Of a DNA stretch of 64,000 bases, positions 8,628-17,407 are shown one piece after another. The stretch's first letter is position 1, and each line of letters begins with the position of its first letter. The notes under the pieces were generated by a model, which saw nothing but the letters and a program-made list of their open reading frames with translations, was not told the DNA's origin and did no database searches. Made by a program: the position numbers and the translations under genes. Source of the DNA: Cohnella hashimotonis (GTDB lineage Bacteria; Bacillota; Bacilli; Paenibacillales; Paenibacillaceae); contig NZ_JAGRPV010000001.1 of the NCBI RefSeq assembly GCF_030014955.1, positions 3,348,001-3,412,000 on the forward strand. The letters run 5' to 3'.

Positions 8628-9146
8628 CTAGGCGTGGACCGCTTCCGGACGCTGGATTTGCAGCGGCGGCGGCACGAGCCATCCTTTTTCTTTGCTTAAG
8701 CGAAGCATGCGCAATCCGATCGCGGCTTTTGTCACATGGTATTTGCCGAACAGCACCGCAAGGTCCTCGCGAATCGATTTGCCCATCGTCTGGCTGCAGG
8801 CTACCAGGCCGATCGCCGTGTCGGCAGAAATCGTCGCCGCGATCTCCATATCGGAGAAGCGGGCGCCCGGCGGAATTTCCTCCAGCTTCGCTTCCGGACG
8901 CTGCGGCAGCTCAGGCGGCGGCACGATCCCGTTGCTCTTCAGCAGCTTGTCGCATTCGCTCGCTTCAAGCTCCGCTTGATCGATGCATTGATCGAGAACC
9001 TTCTTAAGGTCCTGGTCTCCCGCGTGCTGCTTCAGCGCCCGGTAGCCGGAGATGCAGCCTTTGGCCGCAACGGATGCTTGCCAGATGTCGAATATTTCGC
9101 CGTAATGCAAAGGTTCGTCTTTCGGATTGCCGCTTAAGATACCCAT
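8628..9146 (-). CDS. DUF3231 family protein, single-repeat form
   Basis: The 172-residue product matches the ferritin-like helical DUF3231 family of spore-forming Bacillales. It shows a helical start (LHYGEIFDIWQASVAAKG), a Pro-rich linker with PPPELPQRPE near the middle and a second helical pair ending in KGWLVPPP. Many relatives have two such repeats in about 330 residues; this one has a single unit. It heads an apparent operon with DUF2512. Biochemical role is unknown. Confidence 0.85.
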   Translation of the reverse strand: MGILSGNPKDEPLHYGEIFDIWQASVAAKGCISGYRALKQHAGDQDLKKVLDQCIDQAELEASECDKLLKSNGIVPPPELPQRPEAKLEEIPPGARFSDMEIAATISADTAIGLVACSQTMGKSIREDLAVLFGKYHVTKAAIGLRMLRLSKEKGWLVPPPLQIQRPEAVHA

Positions 9147-9226
9147 TTCGTCGCTTCACTCCCGGCAGATGATTGGTCGGACCTCGATTAATTTGCCCCG
9201 ATTCGAGCCGGACATGCTCAAGCAAA

Positions 9227-9263
9227 AATCCCCGTTTCTCGCCGGCAGGCGAAAACGGGGATT
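9227..9263 (-). terminator. Terminator after the oxidoreductase gene
   Basis: AATCCCCGTTT and AAACGGGGATT arms, extended by TCGCC/GGCGA, form a stem of about 15 bp downstream of the minus-strand stop at 9292, with T residues following on that strand. Confidence 0.75.
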
Positions 9264-9291
9264 GCCGATCGATTTCGCGAGAAGATACGTT

Positions 9292-10329
9292 TTAAAGCTG
9301 AACCTCGCGTCCGCGCTCGGCGGATTCATAAATGGCGGACAAAATCTTGATCATGTCGACGCCATGCTCCGGCAAAAAAATCGGCGACTCGTGTCCGAGC
9401 ACGCATTCCACGAAGTGACGGATATTGGCGGTATGCTGCGGGACGACAGCTTCGGGGAACCTCGGCTGCTCGTCGATCAGCACGCCTTCCTTTTCTGTAT
9501 AAAGCTTCAGCTTGTCGTTGATCAGACTAAAGCCGCCTTCCGTGCCGCGCCACTCCAGAAACTTCTGCTCTTCTTCGATATTCGACGCCCAGCTGAACTC
9601 AATCTGGAGCGAGGCGCCGCTGTCGAAGCGGATAAAGCCGGCAGCCAGATCTTCGACGTCGAACGTTCCTTCGGGAATGTTGCCGGACGCATCCGGACGG
9701 TCCGCGAACTTGCGGTAGGTCGATCCCGATACGGTGACCGGCTTCGGATTGCCTGCAGTCCACATCGCCATGTCGATCATATGGACGCCCAGATCGATGA
9801 GCGGACCGCCGCCCGAGAGCCCCTTCGTCGTGAACCAACCGCCGCGTCCCGGAATGCCCCTTCGGCGGATCCACCCGCAGCGGCCCATGTACATCTCGCC
9901 GAGTTTGCCTTGCGCAATCAGCTTTTTGATGAACTTCGCTTCTTCGCTGAAGCGGTTGTTGCGCATCGTCATGAGCAGTCTGCCCGACTCGCGGGCGGCA
10001 TCCGCCATTTTTTGCGCTTCCTCCGCGCTTACGGCATCCGGCTTCTCGCAGAATACATGCTTGCCCTTGCGCAGCGCCGCGATCGCGATCTCGGAGTGGT
10101 ACAGGTTCGGCGTGCTGATGCCGACGATGTCGATGGACGGATCCGCAATCAGCTCGCGGTAATCTTCGTACACCTTCGCGCCGGGAAATGCAAGAGCCGC
10201 CGATTCCGCGGAAGCGCGAAAGGCGTCGCAAAAAGCGACCAGTTCCACTTCTTTGTGAGATAACCAGCCCGGCAAATGCGCGAACTTGAAAATGCCGCCC
10301 GTACCGATAACGCCAACTTTCAACATCAT
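9292..10329 (-). CDS. Gfo/Idh/MocA family NAD(P)-dependent oxidoreductase
   Basis: The 345-residue enzyme has an N-terminal Rossmann fold (VGVIGTGGIF, residues 6-15), the family's EKP motif (FCEKPDAVSAEEAQKM, near 95) and a C-terminal beta-sheet domain with GGGPLIDLGVHMIDM, whose Asp and His are the usual catalytic pair region. Members oxidise or reduce sugars and inositols. It is a single-gene unit between terminators. Two consecutive ATG codons follow AAAGGGG; either could be used. The substrate is not evident. Confidence 0.9.
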   Translation of the reverse strand: MMLKVGVIGTGGIFKFAHLPGWLSHKEVELVAFCDAFRASAESAALAFPGAKVYEDYRELIADPSIDIVGISTPNLYHSEIAIAALRKGKHVFCEKPDAVSAEEAQKMADAARESGRLLMTMRNNRFSEEAKFIKKLIAQGKLGEMYMGRCGWIRRRGIPGRGGWFTTKGLSGGGPLIDLGVHMIDMAMWTAGNPKPVTVSGSTYRKFADRPDASGNIPEGTFDVEDLAAGFIRFDSGASLQIEFSWASNIEEEQKFLEWRGTEGGFSLINDKLKLYTEKEGVLIDEQPRFPEAVVPQHTANIRHFVECVLGHESPIFLPEHGVDMIKILSAIYESAERGREVQL

Positions 10330-10479
10330 TTATTAACCCCTTTTTATATCGAATGTGATGGGTGCAAGCTTGCCGTATCTTTTTATATTTTAGACTGAAA
10401 AGGCTTTCGTTTCGATTGCAAATTCCGTTCAATTTATACGGTATTCTATCATTTGTGCGTTACTGGAAAACAGAAGAAA

Positions 10480-10518
10480 ACCGCAAAGCGCAGCGCAGGG
10501 CGCTGCGAGCTTTGCGGT
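10480..10518. terminator. Bidirectional terminator after the glycosidase gene
   Basis: Arms ACCGCAAAGC and GCTTTGCGGT enclose a further CAGCGC/GCGCTG pair, with A/T runs on both sides. It lies 36 bp past the glycosidase stop. Confidence 0.8.
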
Positions 10519-10553
10519 GCTTTTTCAGTTCGGCGAACTAGGAAACGTTGGAA

Positions 10554-13500
10554 TCAAAGCTTTTTGGCGAGCAGTACCAGCAGGTCTACTTCCGTCTTGG
10601 TAAATGCCTTGCCGCTCTCCGCCTTCACGCCCAACATGTAAGCAGCGATCTTCAGCGCTTTCACTTGAAGCAATCCGGCTTTGTCCGCTTTTTCGGCAAG
10701 CGCCAATTCGAGCGCGAGCAGCTTGGCGATGGCCGGTTTCGAAGAAAACCGCGTCGTAAGTCGGCCAAGGCTGGCGTAATCGACCTTGATCGTAAAGCTA
10801 ATGGAGCCCGTGCCCGCGTTGCCGGCGGTATCTATCGCCGTCGCCGAAACCGTATGGCTGCCGACGCCGATATTATACGCGTCTGCATCGACGTTTTTGC
10901 AGCTTTGCGCAGCGATGCCGGACAATGCGTCATTAGCCTTGCAAGCCAATTCGACACGCTGATCTACCGTGTAAGTGCCAGCGCTGCCGCTCCAGACGAT
11001 CGTCGGCGCCGTCAGGTCGATACGAACGACAACCTGGTGCTGCGACTCGGCATTGCCAGCCCGGTCGACGCTCCAGAACGCGAGCGCGTGCTTGCCTTCC
11101 GTATCGACGGCTACCTTATTGCCGGACTGAACCGCCCCGCCGTCGAGCTTATAGTGCGTCGCTTCTACGCCGCTTCCCTCGTCCGATGCAGTCAACGTTA
11201 CGTTCACCGGTCCTTTTGCCCAGCTGTCAGACGCGTCGCTTGTCGTAACCGGCGCGATGTCGTCGATGCGCTCCAGGTAGAGAACGACGATGCTCTTATC
11301 CGGCACGACATAGGACGCGAGCGGCTCCGCGCCGTCTACCGCTGCAGTCTGAACCGTAATCGGATGACTGCCGTTTAAGTTGTCCGACAGCATATCGGGC
11401 CCGGTCAGCACCGTCTTTTTGACGAGCCGGTAACCGTGTTCGAACGTGAAGCCGACATCGCGCCGCATCTTGTCTTCGCGATTGACCATCACGATATTAA
11501 GTCCGCCGGTGTCGGTAGACATGGCGTTGACCGTGAACGATGCGTCGCCCTTCGTCTTGTCCGTATAGTCTCCGGTGACCGTGGAACGGACGACGTCTTT
11601 GCCGAGCGCCTGGTTCATGACAATCATCATCTCGGCGATTCCGGTCCGGAAGAGACCGTTCGTGCCTTTGTCAAAGGCGAACCACGGTCCCGACGAGAAG
11701 GCGTGAAGCGCGGCCATAGCGACGTCGGGACGGTTGAAAATACGGTTGATGAACTCGGCTGTCCCAAGCGTGCCTTCCAGATCGTGCGTCCGGTAGCTGT
11801 ATTTGTTGATCTGGTCGAAAGGCTCGCCGCGCAGCGGCCAGATGCCGTGTTCGGATAAATATAGGCGGATGTGATGAGAAGGATCGGTTCTGCCGCCTCC
11901 GTTCTCCCAATCGCGGATGTCGCCGGTGATCGAATCCATGAACTGCTCGACGTAAGCAGGCGTTTCTCCGAAATAATAAGGATGCAGCACGAGATAGTCG
12001 ATATCGTTGCCGATGCCTGCAAGCACCGCCTTGTGCCAGTCGCGCCAAGTGCCCGTCGGCGTGCCGTCGTTCGTCCCTCCGCCCGCGATATCGCTGCTCC
12101 ACGGACCGGTCTTCGCTCCGGCGGCAAACTTCGCGTCAGGGTCGACCGCGCGGATGGCCGCAATAATCTCCTTACTCATTTGAATATAGACGGGCGCGGG
12201 GAAGCTCTTGCTCTGATCCAGCTCGTTGCCCAGCTCGAAGATGACTCGGACCGGATCCTGAATGCCGTATTGGCGCCGCAACGCGCCCCAATCCGTGCCT
12301 CCGTTCGGATTCACGCTGCCGTCTCCCGGGCTCGTCAGAAATTCGGCCAGATCAGCCGCATCCGACGCGTAGTCGGCCTGTCTCATATTCAGGGTCCATG
12401 TGATCTCGCTGTCCGGCGTGACCGCAAGCACGGATTTCAACCATTCGACGATGCCCATGTTCATCGGCACGACCGGGTACCATTGGTTCGGAAACCCCGT
12501 GCGGCCGGCATAGGGGCCAAGCGTCTTTTTCCACATGAAAGCCTGCGAATCGGTGCCGGCCATCCGGCTAAGCGGAAGCTCGACGTCTTGCATGAGCGGC
12601 AAGTATTGATCGTTGAAAGCCAGACTCGGCATAGGCTGCATGATGACGCGCTGGCTCTCGTTCCAATCGTTGTTGTAGCCGAGGATCTCCTTGTCCGCCG
12701 GACGCAGGACTTCGGATTCCTTCACATCCACGGCGGCCGGCGCGCTCGTGCGATAAGTCGTCTCGACCGCCAGCTCGGGTCCGCCGACGGACCAATGTCC
12801 GTCCGCGTCGACCGCCTCTACGCGAAACGTGTACTTCGTATGCTGCAGCAGTCCCGACACCGTATATTCTTCAGTGGCAGGCACCGTCGCGATCTCCGTG
12901 CCGTCACGGAAAATCTTGTAGCCGACGACGCCGACATCGTCGATAGCGCCGTTCCAATGCAGCTTCACGGAAGCGTACTGGATGTCGGAAGCCGTCAACT
13001 CCCCGTCCGTCCAGAACGGCTCAGCAGCGGATCTTGTCGCCGCGTCTGCGGCGAGCTTGACGGAGCGGTTGCCGGCGCCGTCCTCGGCCTCGATCTCGAA
13101 GCGATAATTCGTGTCGGACGCAAGATCCGCAATCTGGTAGACCGTGCCCGTCACCGAAGCGATCTCAGCTTGATCTAGATAAATATGATAACGAACGACG
13201 CCTGTATCGTCGGTCGCCGCAGACCAAGATAAATCTGCCGCGTCCCGGCTCATCCTGGCGGTGAGCTTCGCATTCCCGTTCCAGGACGGCGCCTGCGTAT
13301 CCGCATTAAAATGGACCGTGGCTGTCGCCGAAGCGCCGGCGTACGAGGCCTTCACCGACACATCCCCGCCGACCGGTCCGCCCTTAAAGATAAGCGCACG
13401 GTTCTCGATGACCGCGTTGCCCCCGGCCACCTCCCACACGATCGCTTCCGAAGGCGGCACCGCAATCGCGCTGCCGCCATAATCGCCGACGAGCGAGAGC

Positions 13501-14153
13501 GCCGATGCCAGATCGAGCGGCGATCCGGACGCATACCCCGGCGCGTTCGCAGACAGCTGCAGCGAGTCGGGCTTGCGGGCCACGAACAAATCGTCGACGA
13601 GCATCTTGCCGCCGATTGTCCCGCTTGTGCCGTACCGACCGAAGTTGAACTTCAAGGTAGCGGCATCCGACGGGAATACGAACGAGCCGCTTACCTTCGT
13701 CCAGTCTTGATCCGCTTTGAACTGAGGCGGGATCGCCATATTGCCCTTGAACGCCGTTCCATTGTACGCGCTGATCTGAATCATCGGATAAAAACCGTTC
13801 GACTGCCCTGCCGGCGAGATTCCGGCGATTTTTACCCATGCTTCGTAGTAATAAGTCTTGCCCGGCACCGCAGCCGCATCCTGATACTGTTGAAGGCTCG
13901 TATTGCCCGTAAATTCGGCTGACAATGCATAATTCCCGCTATGCTTGTCCGCCGACTGGACGGCAACGATTACGTTGGACCCGCTATAGGCCCCCCAGCC
14001 GCTTCGGTTCCCCGTTTCAAATCCGCCGTTCGACAATACATTTCCTACATTTTCCGAAGCCTGGGCGATCGGAACTCCGCCCGAGGGGAGCAACGATGCT
14101 GCGAGCAGGGATAGCGCAAGCGTGACGGACAGCGTTTTTTTGCGGATTGACAT
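10554..14153 (-). CDS. Secreted multidomain GH51-like glycosidase with CBM, FN3 and FIMAH domains
   Basis: The 1199-residue product has a signal peptide (residues 1-32, ending near AQA), a CBM4/9-type sandwich at 35-200, an Ig-like region at 200-285, two fibronectin type III domains at about 290-375 and 385-470, and a clan GH-A catalytic domain at about 480-930. Glu644 in FELGNELD is the likely acid/base and Glu768 in YLSEHG the likely nucleophile, most like alpha-L-arabinofuranosidases of family 51. C-terminal to this are an OmpL47-type beta domain, an Ig-like domain and a FIMAH domain (about 1130-1199). The start at 14153 follows AGGAGG. No LPXTG or SLH anchor is seen, so it is probably released. 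A cre site lies upstream. Confidence 0.88.
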   Translation of the reverse strand: MSIRKKTLSVTLALSLLAASLLPSGGVPIAQASENVGNVLSNGGFETGNRSGWGAYSGSNVIVAVQSADKHSGNYALSAEFTGNTSLQQYQDAAAVPGKTYYYEAWVKIAGISPAGQSNGFYPMIQISAYNGTAFKGNMAIPPQFKADQDWTKVSGSFVFPSDAATLKFNFGRYGTSGTIGGKMLVDDLFVARKPDSLQLSANAPGYASGSPLDLASALSLVGDYGGSAIAVPPSEAIVWEVAGGNAVIENRALIFKGGPVGGDVSVKASYAGASATATVHFNADTQAPSWNGNAKLTARMSRDAADLSWSAATDDTGVVRYHIYLDQAEIASVTGTVYQIADLASDTNYRFEIEAEDGAGNRSVKLAADAATRSAAEPFWTDGELTASDIQYASVKLHWNGAIDDVGVVGYKIFRDGTEIATVPATEEYTVSGLLQHTKYTFRVEAVDADGHWSVGGPELAVETTYRTSAPAAVDVKESEVLRPADKEILGYNNDWNESQRVIMQPMPSLAFNDQYLPLMQDVELPLSRMAGTDSQAFMWKKTLGPYAGRTGFPNQWYPVVPMNMGIVEWLKSVLAVTPDSEITWTLNMRQADYASDAADLAEFLTSPGDGSVNPNGGTDWGALRRQYGIQDPVRVIFELGNELDQSKSFPAPVYIQMSKEIIAAIRAVDPDAKFAAGAKTGPWSSDIAGGGTNDGTPTGTWRDWHKAVLAGIGNDIDYLVLHPYYFGETPAYVEQFMDSITGDIRDWENGGGRTDPSHHIRLYLSEHGIWPLRGEPFDQINKYSYRTHDLEGTLGTAEFINRIFNRPDVAMAALHAFSSGPWFAFDKGTNGLFRTGIAEMMIVMNQALGKDVVRSTVTGDYTDKTKGDASFTVNAMSTDTGGLNIVMVNREDKMRRDVGFTFEHGYRLVKKTVLTGPDMLSDNLNGSHPITVQTAAVDGAEPLASYVVPDKSIVVLYLERIDDIAPVTTSDASDSWAKGPVNVTLTASDEGSGVEATHYKLDGGAVQSGNKVAVDTEGKHALAFWSVDRAGNAESQHQVVVRIDLTAPTIVWSGSAGTYTVDQRVELACKANDALSGIAAQSCKNVDADAYNIGVGSHTVSATAIDTAGNAGTGSISFTIKVDYASLGRLTTRFSSKPAIAKLLALELALAEKADKAGLLQVKALKIAAYMLGVKAESGKAFTKTEVDLLVLLAKKL

Positions 14154-14244
14154 GACATTCCCTCCTATCATCCTAGCCACGATATGATTGGCTTTTCGGC
14201 TAGCCGCTCCCTCATGCGCTCGCTCTCTTTCCGGGATCGATTGT

Positions 14245-14258
14245 GGTAACCGCTTTCA
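14245..14258. promoter_or_regulatory. Putative cre (CcpA) site upstream of the glycosidase gene
   Basis: On the minus strand the 14-mer TGAAAGCGGTTACC matches the Bacillus cre consensus TGWAANCGNTNWCA at 13 of 14 positions. It sits about 90-105 bp upstream of the glycosidase start, consistent with carbon catabolite control of a secreted hydrolase. Confidence 0.6.
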
Positions 14259-14449
14259 ATTTTAGAGTCGCATTGAGCCTTGACGATACAAGACCTTTTT
14301 GCGGTCGTTGCCTTTTGTTGATCATCTTCGAATTTTGACTTTGAATCTCGCGGGTTTTATATTGAACTCATTGATTTTTATTCTACCGATCAGGGAGGGA
14401 GCCGGAAGCCGCCGTCCGATTCGCAGGACGAAGTCGGCCCGGCGCGAAC

Positions 14450-15175
14450 ATGCGAATCGCCGAAGGAATCGAAATGCTGGAATTGAAGCTGGGCACGATG
14501 ACGATCCATCCGACGATCCTGATCGATGAGGACTCCTGGACCCTGGTCGACACCGGCATGCCGGGATCGGCGCCTGCGATTCTCGAGCTAGCAAAGCAAG
14601 CAGGCATTGGAGATCGACCGCTTAAGGCGATCCTGCTCACGCACCAGGACCTGGATCATATCGGTGGCTTGCCCGGCTTGCTTGAAGCGACCGGCGGCGG
14701 CGCGACCGTATTTGCCCATTCGGAAGACGCGGGCGCGATAAACGGAACCGTACCGATGATCAAGATGACGCCCGAGCGGCTCGCAGGCTTCCTGCAGCAG
14801 GCGCCCGAGGAAGTCCGGGCACAGTTCGAACGAACCTTCCTGCACCCTGCTCGCCCGAACGTGGATCGCCATTTTGCGGACGGCGATTCGCTCCCTTTCG
14901 GCGGCGGGTTAACCGTCGTCCATACGCCCGGCCATACGCCCGGTCACGTCAGTCTGTATCATCCCGCCACCAAGACGCTTATCGCGGGCGACGCGACGGT
15001 CGCCCGGGAGGGCGAACTGGCCGGCCCCAATCCGCCCGTAACGCCGGATATGGACACTGCGTTGGCATCGCTCGGGAAGCTGGCACCGCTTGATATTCGG
15101 GGCGTGATTTGTTATCACGGCGGATGGGTCCAAGGGGATGCCGGCGCGCGCTTTGCAGAGCTCGCACATATCTAA
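14450..15175 (+). CDS. MBL-fold metallohydrolase
   Basis: The 241-residue enzyme shows the metallo-beta-lactamase fold ligands: THQDLDHIGG at about 64-73, HTPGHTPGH at about 160, GDAT near 181 and the final His in CYHGG near 224. It belongs to the glyoxalase II-like hydrolase group; the substrate is unknown. The start at 14450 keeps the RIAEGIEMLEL leader seen in relatives; an ATG at 14474 has a better ribosome site (GAAGGA) and is an alternative. It stands alone, convergent with the potassium-channel operon. Confidence 0.87.
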   Translation: MRIAEGIEMLELKLGTMTIHPTILIDEDSWTLVDTGMPGSAPAILELAKQAGIGDRPLKAILLTHQDLDHIGGLPGLLEATGGGATVFAHSEDAGAINGTVPMIKMTPERLAGFLQQAPEEVRAQFERTFLHPARPNVDRHFADGDSLPFGGGLTVVHTPGHTPGHVSLYHPATKTLIAGDATVAREGELAGPNPPVTPDMDTALASLGKLAPLDIRGVICYHGGWVQGDAGARFAELAHI

Positions 15176-15196
15176 CGATCTTAAAAGCATGAAGAA

Positions 15197-15224
15197 ACCG
15201 TCAGGGATCGATCGCCCTGACGGT
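15197..15224. terminator. Bidirectional terminator
   Basis: Perfect 10-bp arms ACCGTCAGGG and CCCTGACGGT lie between the convergent MBL and channel genes, with A and T runs flanking. Confidence 0.8.
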
Positions 15225-15248
15225 CCTTTCGGCCGGATTTCCGGCGCT

Positions 15249-16292
15249 TCATTTTTTTAGCGGTCCTTTATCGCTTGCGGTTTCTTTAATAGCCCGATAA
15301 GTCGCTTCATCCGCCAAAATATAAAGCCTTGCCTCCGGCGGAATCGGCAGGCCAAGCTTGCGATTCACGCCAAGATCCCCCCGATCGGAGATCAGCGTCG
15401 CACCGCGGGACAGCAACGCTTGAAAAGCATCGCCGTAAGTGTGCCACGTACGTTCGACGGGAACCTCGTAGATCTCGTCCCCGTGCTCGCGGCTCAGCAG
15501 TTGGCTGAAGATCTCCGCATTGCCCTCTTGCAGCGCCGCCCGTACGGCCAATCGCGAGATCGCGTCATAGGAGAGCACGAATTCGTTAACATTAATATAA
15601 CGGAAATTTTGTATGTTTTTCTCCTGCACGATTTCGACCGTCGTGTGGACTTCAGGCGCCAGCCGTTCGATGCTGGAGGCGATCAGCAAAGACTTGCCGT
15701 CGGCGAGCGCCGCCTCGTCGATGCGCGAGTCGGCAAAAATGATCGCGGCGCGCGCCGACCGCAGATTGGCTTGTTCAAGCGTCTCTTCCGCCGAAGGGTC
15801 GCCGCTTATAAAGTGCACGTTGCGGCGATGCTGCTGCGGATGACGGTCGGACTCGTCGACGAGCACGATTTCCGCATCCGGCAGCGTGGCCAAAATTTCG
15901 TCAACCGCATATTGCGCCTTCTTGCTCCAATTGACGACGATAAAATGATCTTTGCCGGGATAGCTCAATTGTCCGGCCTCCCTTTGCCTTTGTATGGATG
16001 CGACGGAATCGATGACCTTGCCGATCAGTATGCTGAGAAGGCCGATGCCGAAGATATACAAAAAGATGGTGAGCAGCTTGCCGGCAGCCGATTTGGCGTA
16101 ATAGTCTCCGTAGCCCACCGTAGACATCGTCGTTAGTACCCAATACAAAGCATTGAACCAATTTTGGTAGGTATCCGGCTCGATAACGTAGGCCAACGTA
16201 GCGCTGACCAAAATAAACGCCAGCGCCGCCGTGACGATCGACGCGTTTTTAAAATGCATCGTGCGAATCAGGAGTCTAAGAAAAAAGTGCAT
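15249..16292 (-). CDS. Potassium channel with TrkA-N (RCK) domain, YugO-like
   Basis: The 347-residue protein has a first membrane helix (residues 18-36), a pore loop with the selectivity filter TVGYGD at 58-63, a second helix (72-90), then a soluble RCK region starting with FIVVNWSKKAQ near 117 and containing an Asp-rich IVLVDESDRHP stretch. It is a two-helix potassium channel gated by a cytoplasmic ligand-binding domain. It is the last of six minus-strand genes with short spacings (38 bp to DUF350). The link of such channels with DUF350 and GSP-synthase-like genes suggests membrane-stress or ion control. Confidence 0.9.
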   Translation of the reverse strand: MHFFLRLLIRTMHFKNASIVTAALAFILVSATLAYVIEPDTYQNWFNALYWVLTTMSTVGYGDYYAKSAAGKLLTIFLYIFGIGLLSILIGKVIDSVASIQRQREAGQLSYPGKDHFIVVNWSKKAQYAVDEILATLPDAEIVLVDESDRHPQQHRRNVHFISGDPSAEETLEQANLRSARAAIIFADSRIDEAALADGKSLLIASSIERLAPEVHTTVEIVQEKNIQNFRYINVNEFVLSYDAISRLAVRAALQEGNAEIFSQLLSREHGDEIYEVPVERTWHTYGDAFQALLSRGATLISDRGDLGVNRKLGLPIPPEARLYILADEATYRAIKETASDKGPLKK

Positions 16293-16330
16293 GCCCGTTC
16301 GTCATCCTCTTCTGACCCGCTTAAAGGGCC

Positions 16331-16723
16331 TCATACGATCAGACTGCTGACAGCGAAGCTCGTGCCGAGAAAAACGGCGCAAAGCAAAATGCCGATGGCT
16401 ACATTTCCCTTTTGCAGATGCTCCGAGATTTTCAGCCCCGGGGTAGCGAGCTCGAAAATCCAATAAGCGGCGATCAAGCAGACGTAGCCGACCGCGAACC
16501 AGAGCATCATGTGCCAGATCGACGTGTTCGTATAGGCGGCAACGCCGAGAATGACGGCCGTCGCCATGAATTTTCCGCCGAACGCCAGCCCCACTGCTAC
16601 GTTGCCTCTTTTGAGCTCCTCCATGTCCTTGAACGGCGTCATCCAGCTGAATATAAGCATGCCGATCAACTGTAAAACAATAATGACGATAACGCTGGCG
16701 ACGATATTGGTGACGACGATCAT
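16331..16723 (-). CDS. DUF350 family membrane protein (YjfL-like)
   Basis: The 130-residue protein has four membrane segments arranged as two DUF350 repeats; each repeat ends in a similar basic-Gly-Asn string (LKRGNVAVGLAFG and LQKGNVAIGILL). I placed the start at the ATG at 16723, which overlaps the upstream TGA (TGATG) and follows AGGGGG by 8 nt; a GTG 9 bp earlier sits on the ribosome site. In E. coli the relative YjfL lies in yjfIJKLMC with the GSP-synthase-like YjfC. Function is unknown. Confidence 0.9.
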   Translation of the reverse strand: MIVVTNIVASVIVIIVLQLIGMLIFSWMTPFKDMEELKRGNVAVGLAFGGKFMATAVILGVAAYTNTSIWHMMLWFAVGYVCLIAAYWIFELATPGLKISEHLQKGNVAIGILLCAVFLGTSFAVSSLIV

Positions 16724-17403
16724 CAAGCCCACCCCCTGAATTTTGCGTATGACAGATCGTATTGCCCGTAATCGTGGACTTCCTCTACGAGGACGGGTAC
16801 TTTCTTTAGCCCCTTAAGCTTGGCGTACCGCTCCTGGTCGATTGGCTGCTTGATCCGGTTGCCGGACGGCAGCGTAATGATAGCGAAGCGGCGCTGTTGT
16901 CCTTTGTATTCGGTCAAATAAACGCCGACAAGCTCCACGTTTGTCTGAATCGATATTTTCAGGTTCGCGATGTCGGCCTTCGCCTTGGCCTCGTCCGGAT
17001 AAGACTTGATCGGCGTCCAGGCGGACAGCCCAACCTCGCTGCGCCCGCCTTCGCCCTCCGTCATGTTCGCGCTCATGTACTGCAGCGTCCAGATTTTGTC
17101 GCCGGTGGCGTAATTGCCGTCGTTGGGCAGCAGCGCGTTGTCGGGCAGCACGGTCATATCGCTGCCGACGATGTCCCCGACCGTACCCGCCACGATCCGG
17201 TAGTCCCACGGAACGCTGGTCCCGGACGCCTCGGAATCCGACCGGCCCGCAGACTTCGAAAAGACCGACTTTTCATTCGAACATGCGCCGAGCAGGCACG
17301 CAACAAGCAGCATCGCCGCTGCAAGGCGCAGCGCGTTTTTTATTTTCGCGGCCCGCGGAGATGCCTTCCAAGCCGCTTCGCCGACTGAATAATGCTTCAA
17401 CAT
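16723..17403 (-). CDS. Lipoprotein of the DUF350/ligase operon, unknown function
   Basis: The 226-residue product has a basic leader, a hydrophobic stretch (LRLAAAMLLVACLLGAC) and a lipobox with Cys41, so it should be anchored on the outer face of the membrane. The mature part, about 185 residues, looks like an alpha/beta domain with a WDYRIVAGTVGDIVGSD start. I cannot name the family with certainty (DUF4247-like is a guess from context). Its stop overlaps the DUF350 start, and it follows the ligase gene by 4 bp, so all are coupled. Confidence 0.8.
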   Translation of the reverse strand: MLKHYSVGEAAWKASPRAAKIKNALRLAAAMLLVACLLGACSNEKSVFSKSAGRSDSEASGTSVPWDYRIVAGTVGDIVGSDMTVLPDNALLPNDGNYATGDKIWTLQYMSANMTEGEGGRSEVGLSAWTPIKSYPDEAKAKADIANLKISIQTNVELVGVYLTEYKGQQRRFAIITLPSGNRIKQPIDQERYAKLKGLKKVPVLVEEVHDYGQYDLSYAKFRGWA

Positions 17404-17407
17404 GCGC

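Noticed and set aside
11871..13178. Plus-strand frame of over 400 codons inside the glycosidase gene
   Set aside because: Antisense shadow of a gene with clear domains and catalytic residues.
14299..14529. Plus-strand frame of 76 codons upstream of the MBL gene
   Set aside because: It overlaps the MBL gene start and the glycosidase promoter region, has no ribosome site and no conserved features.
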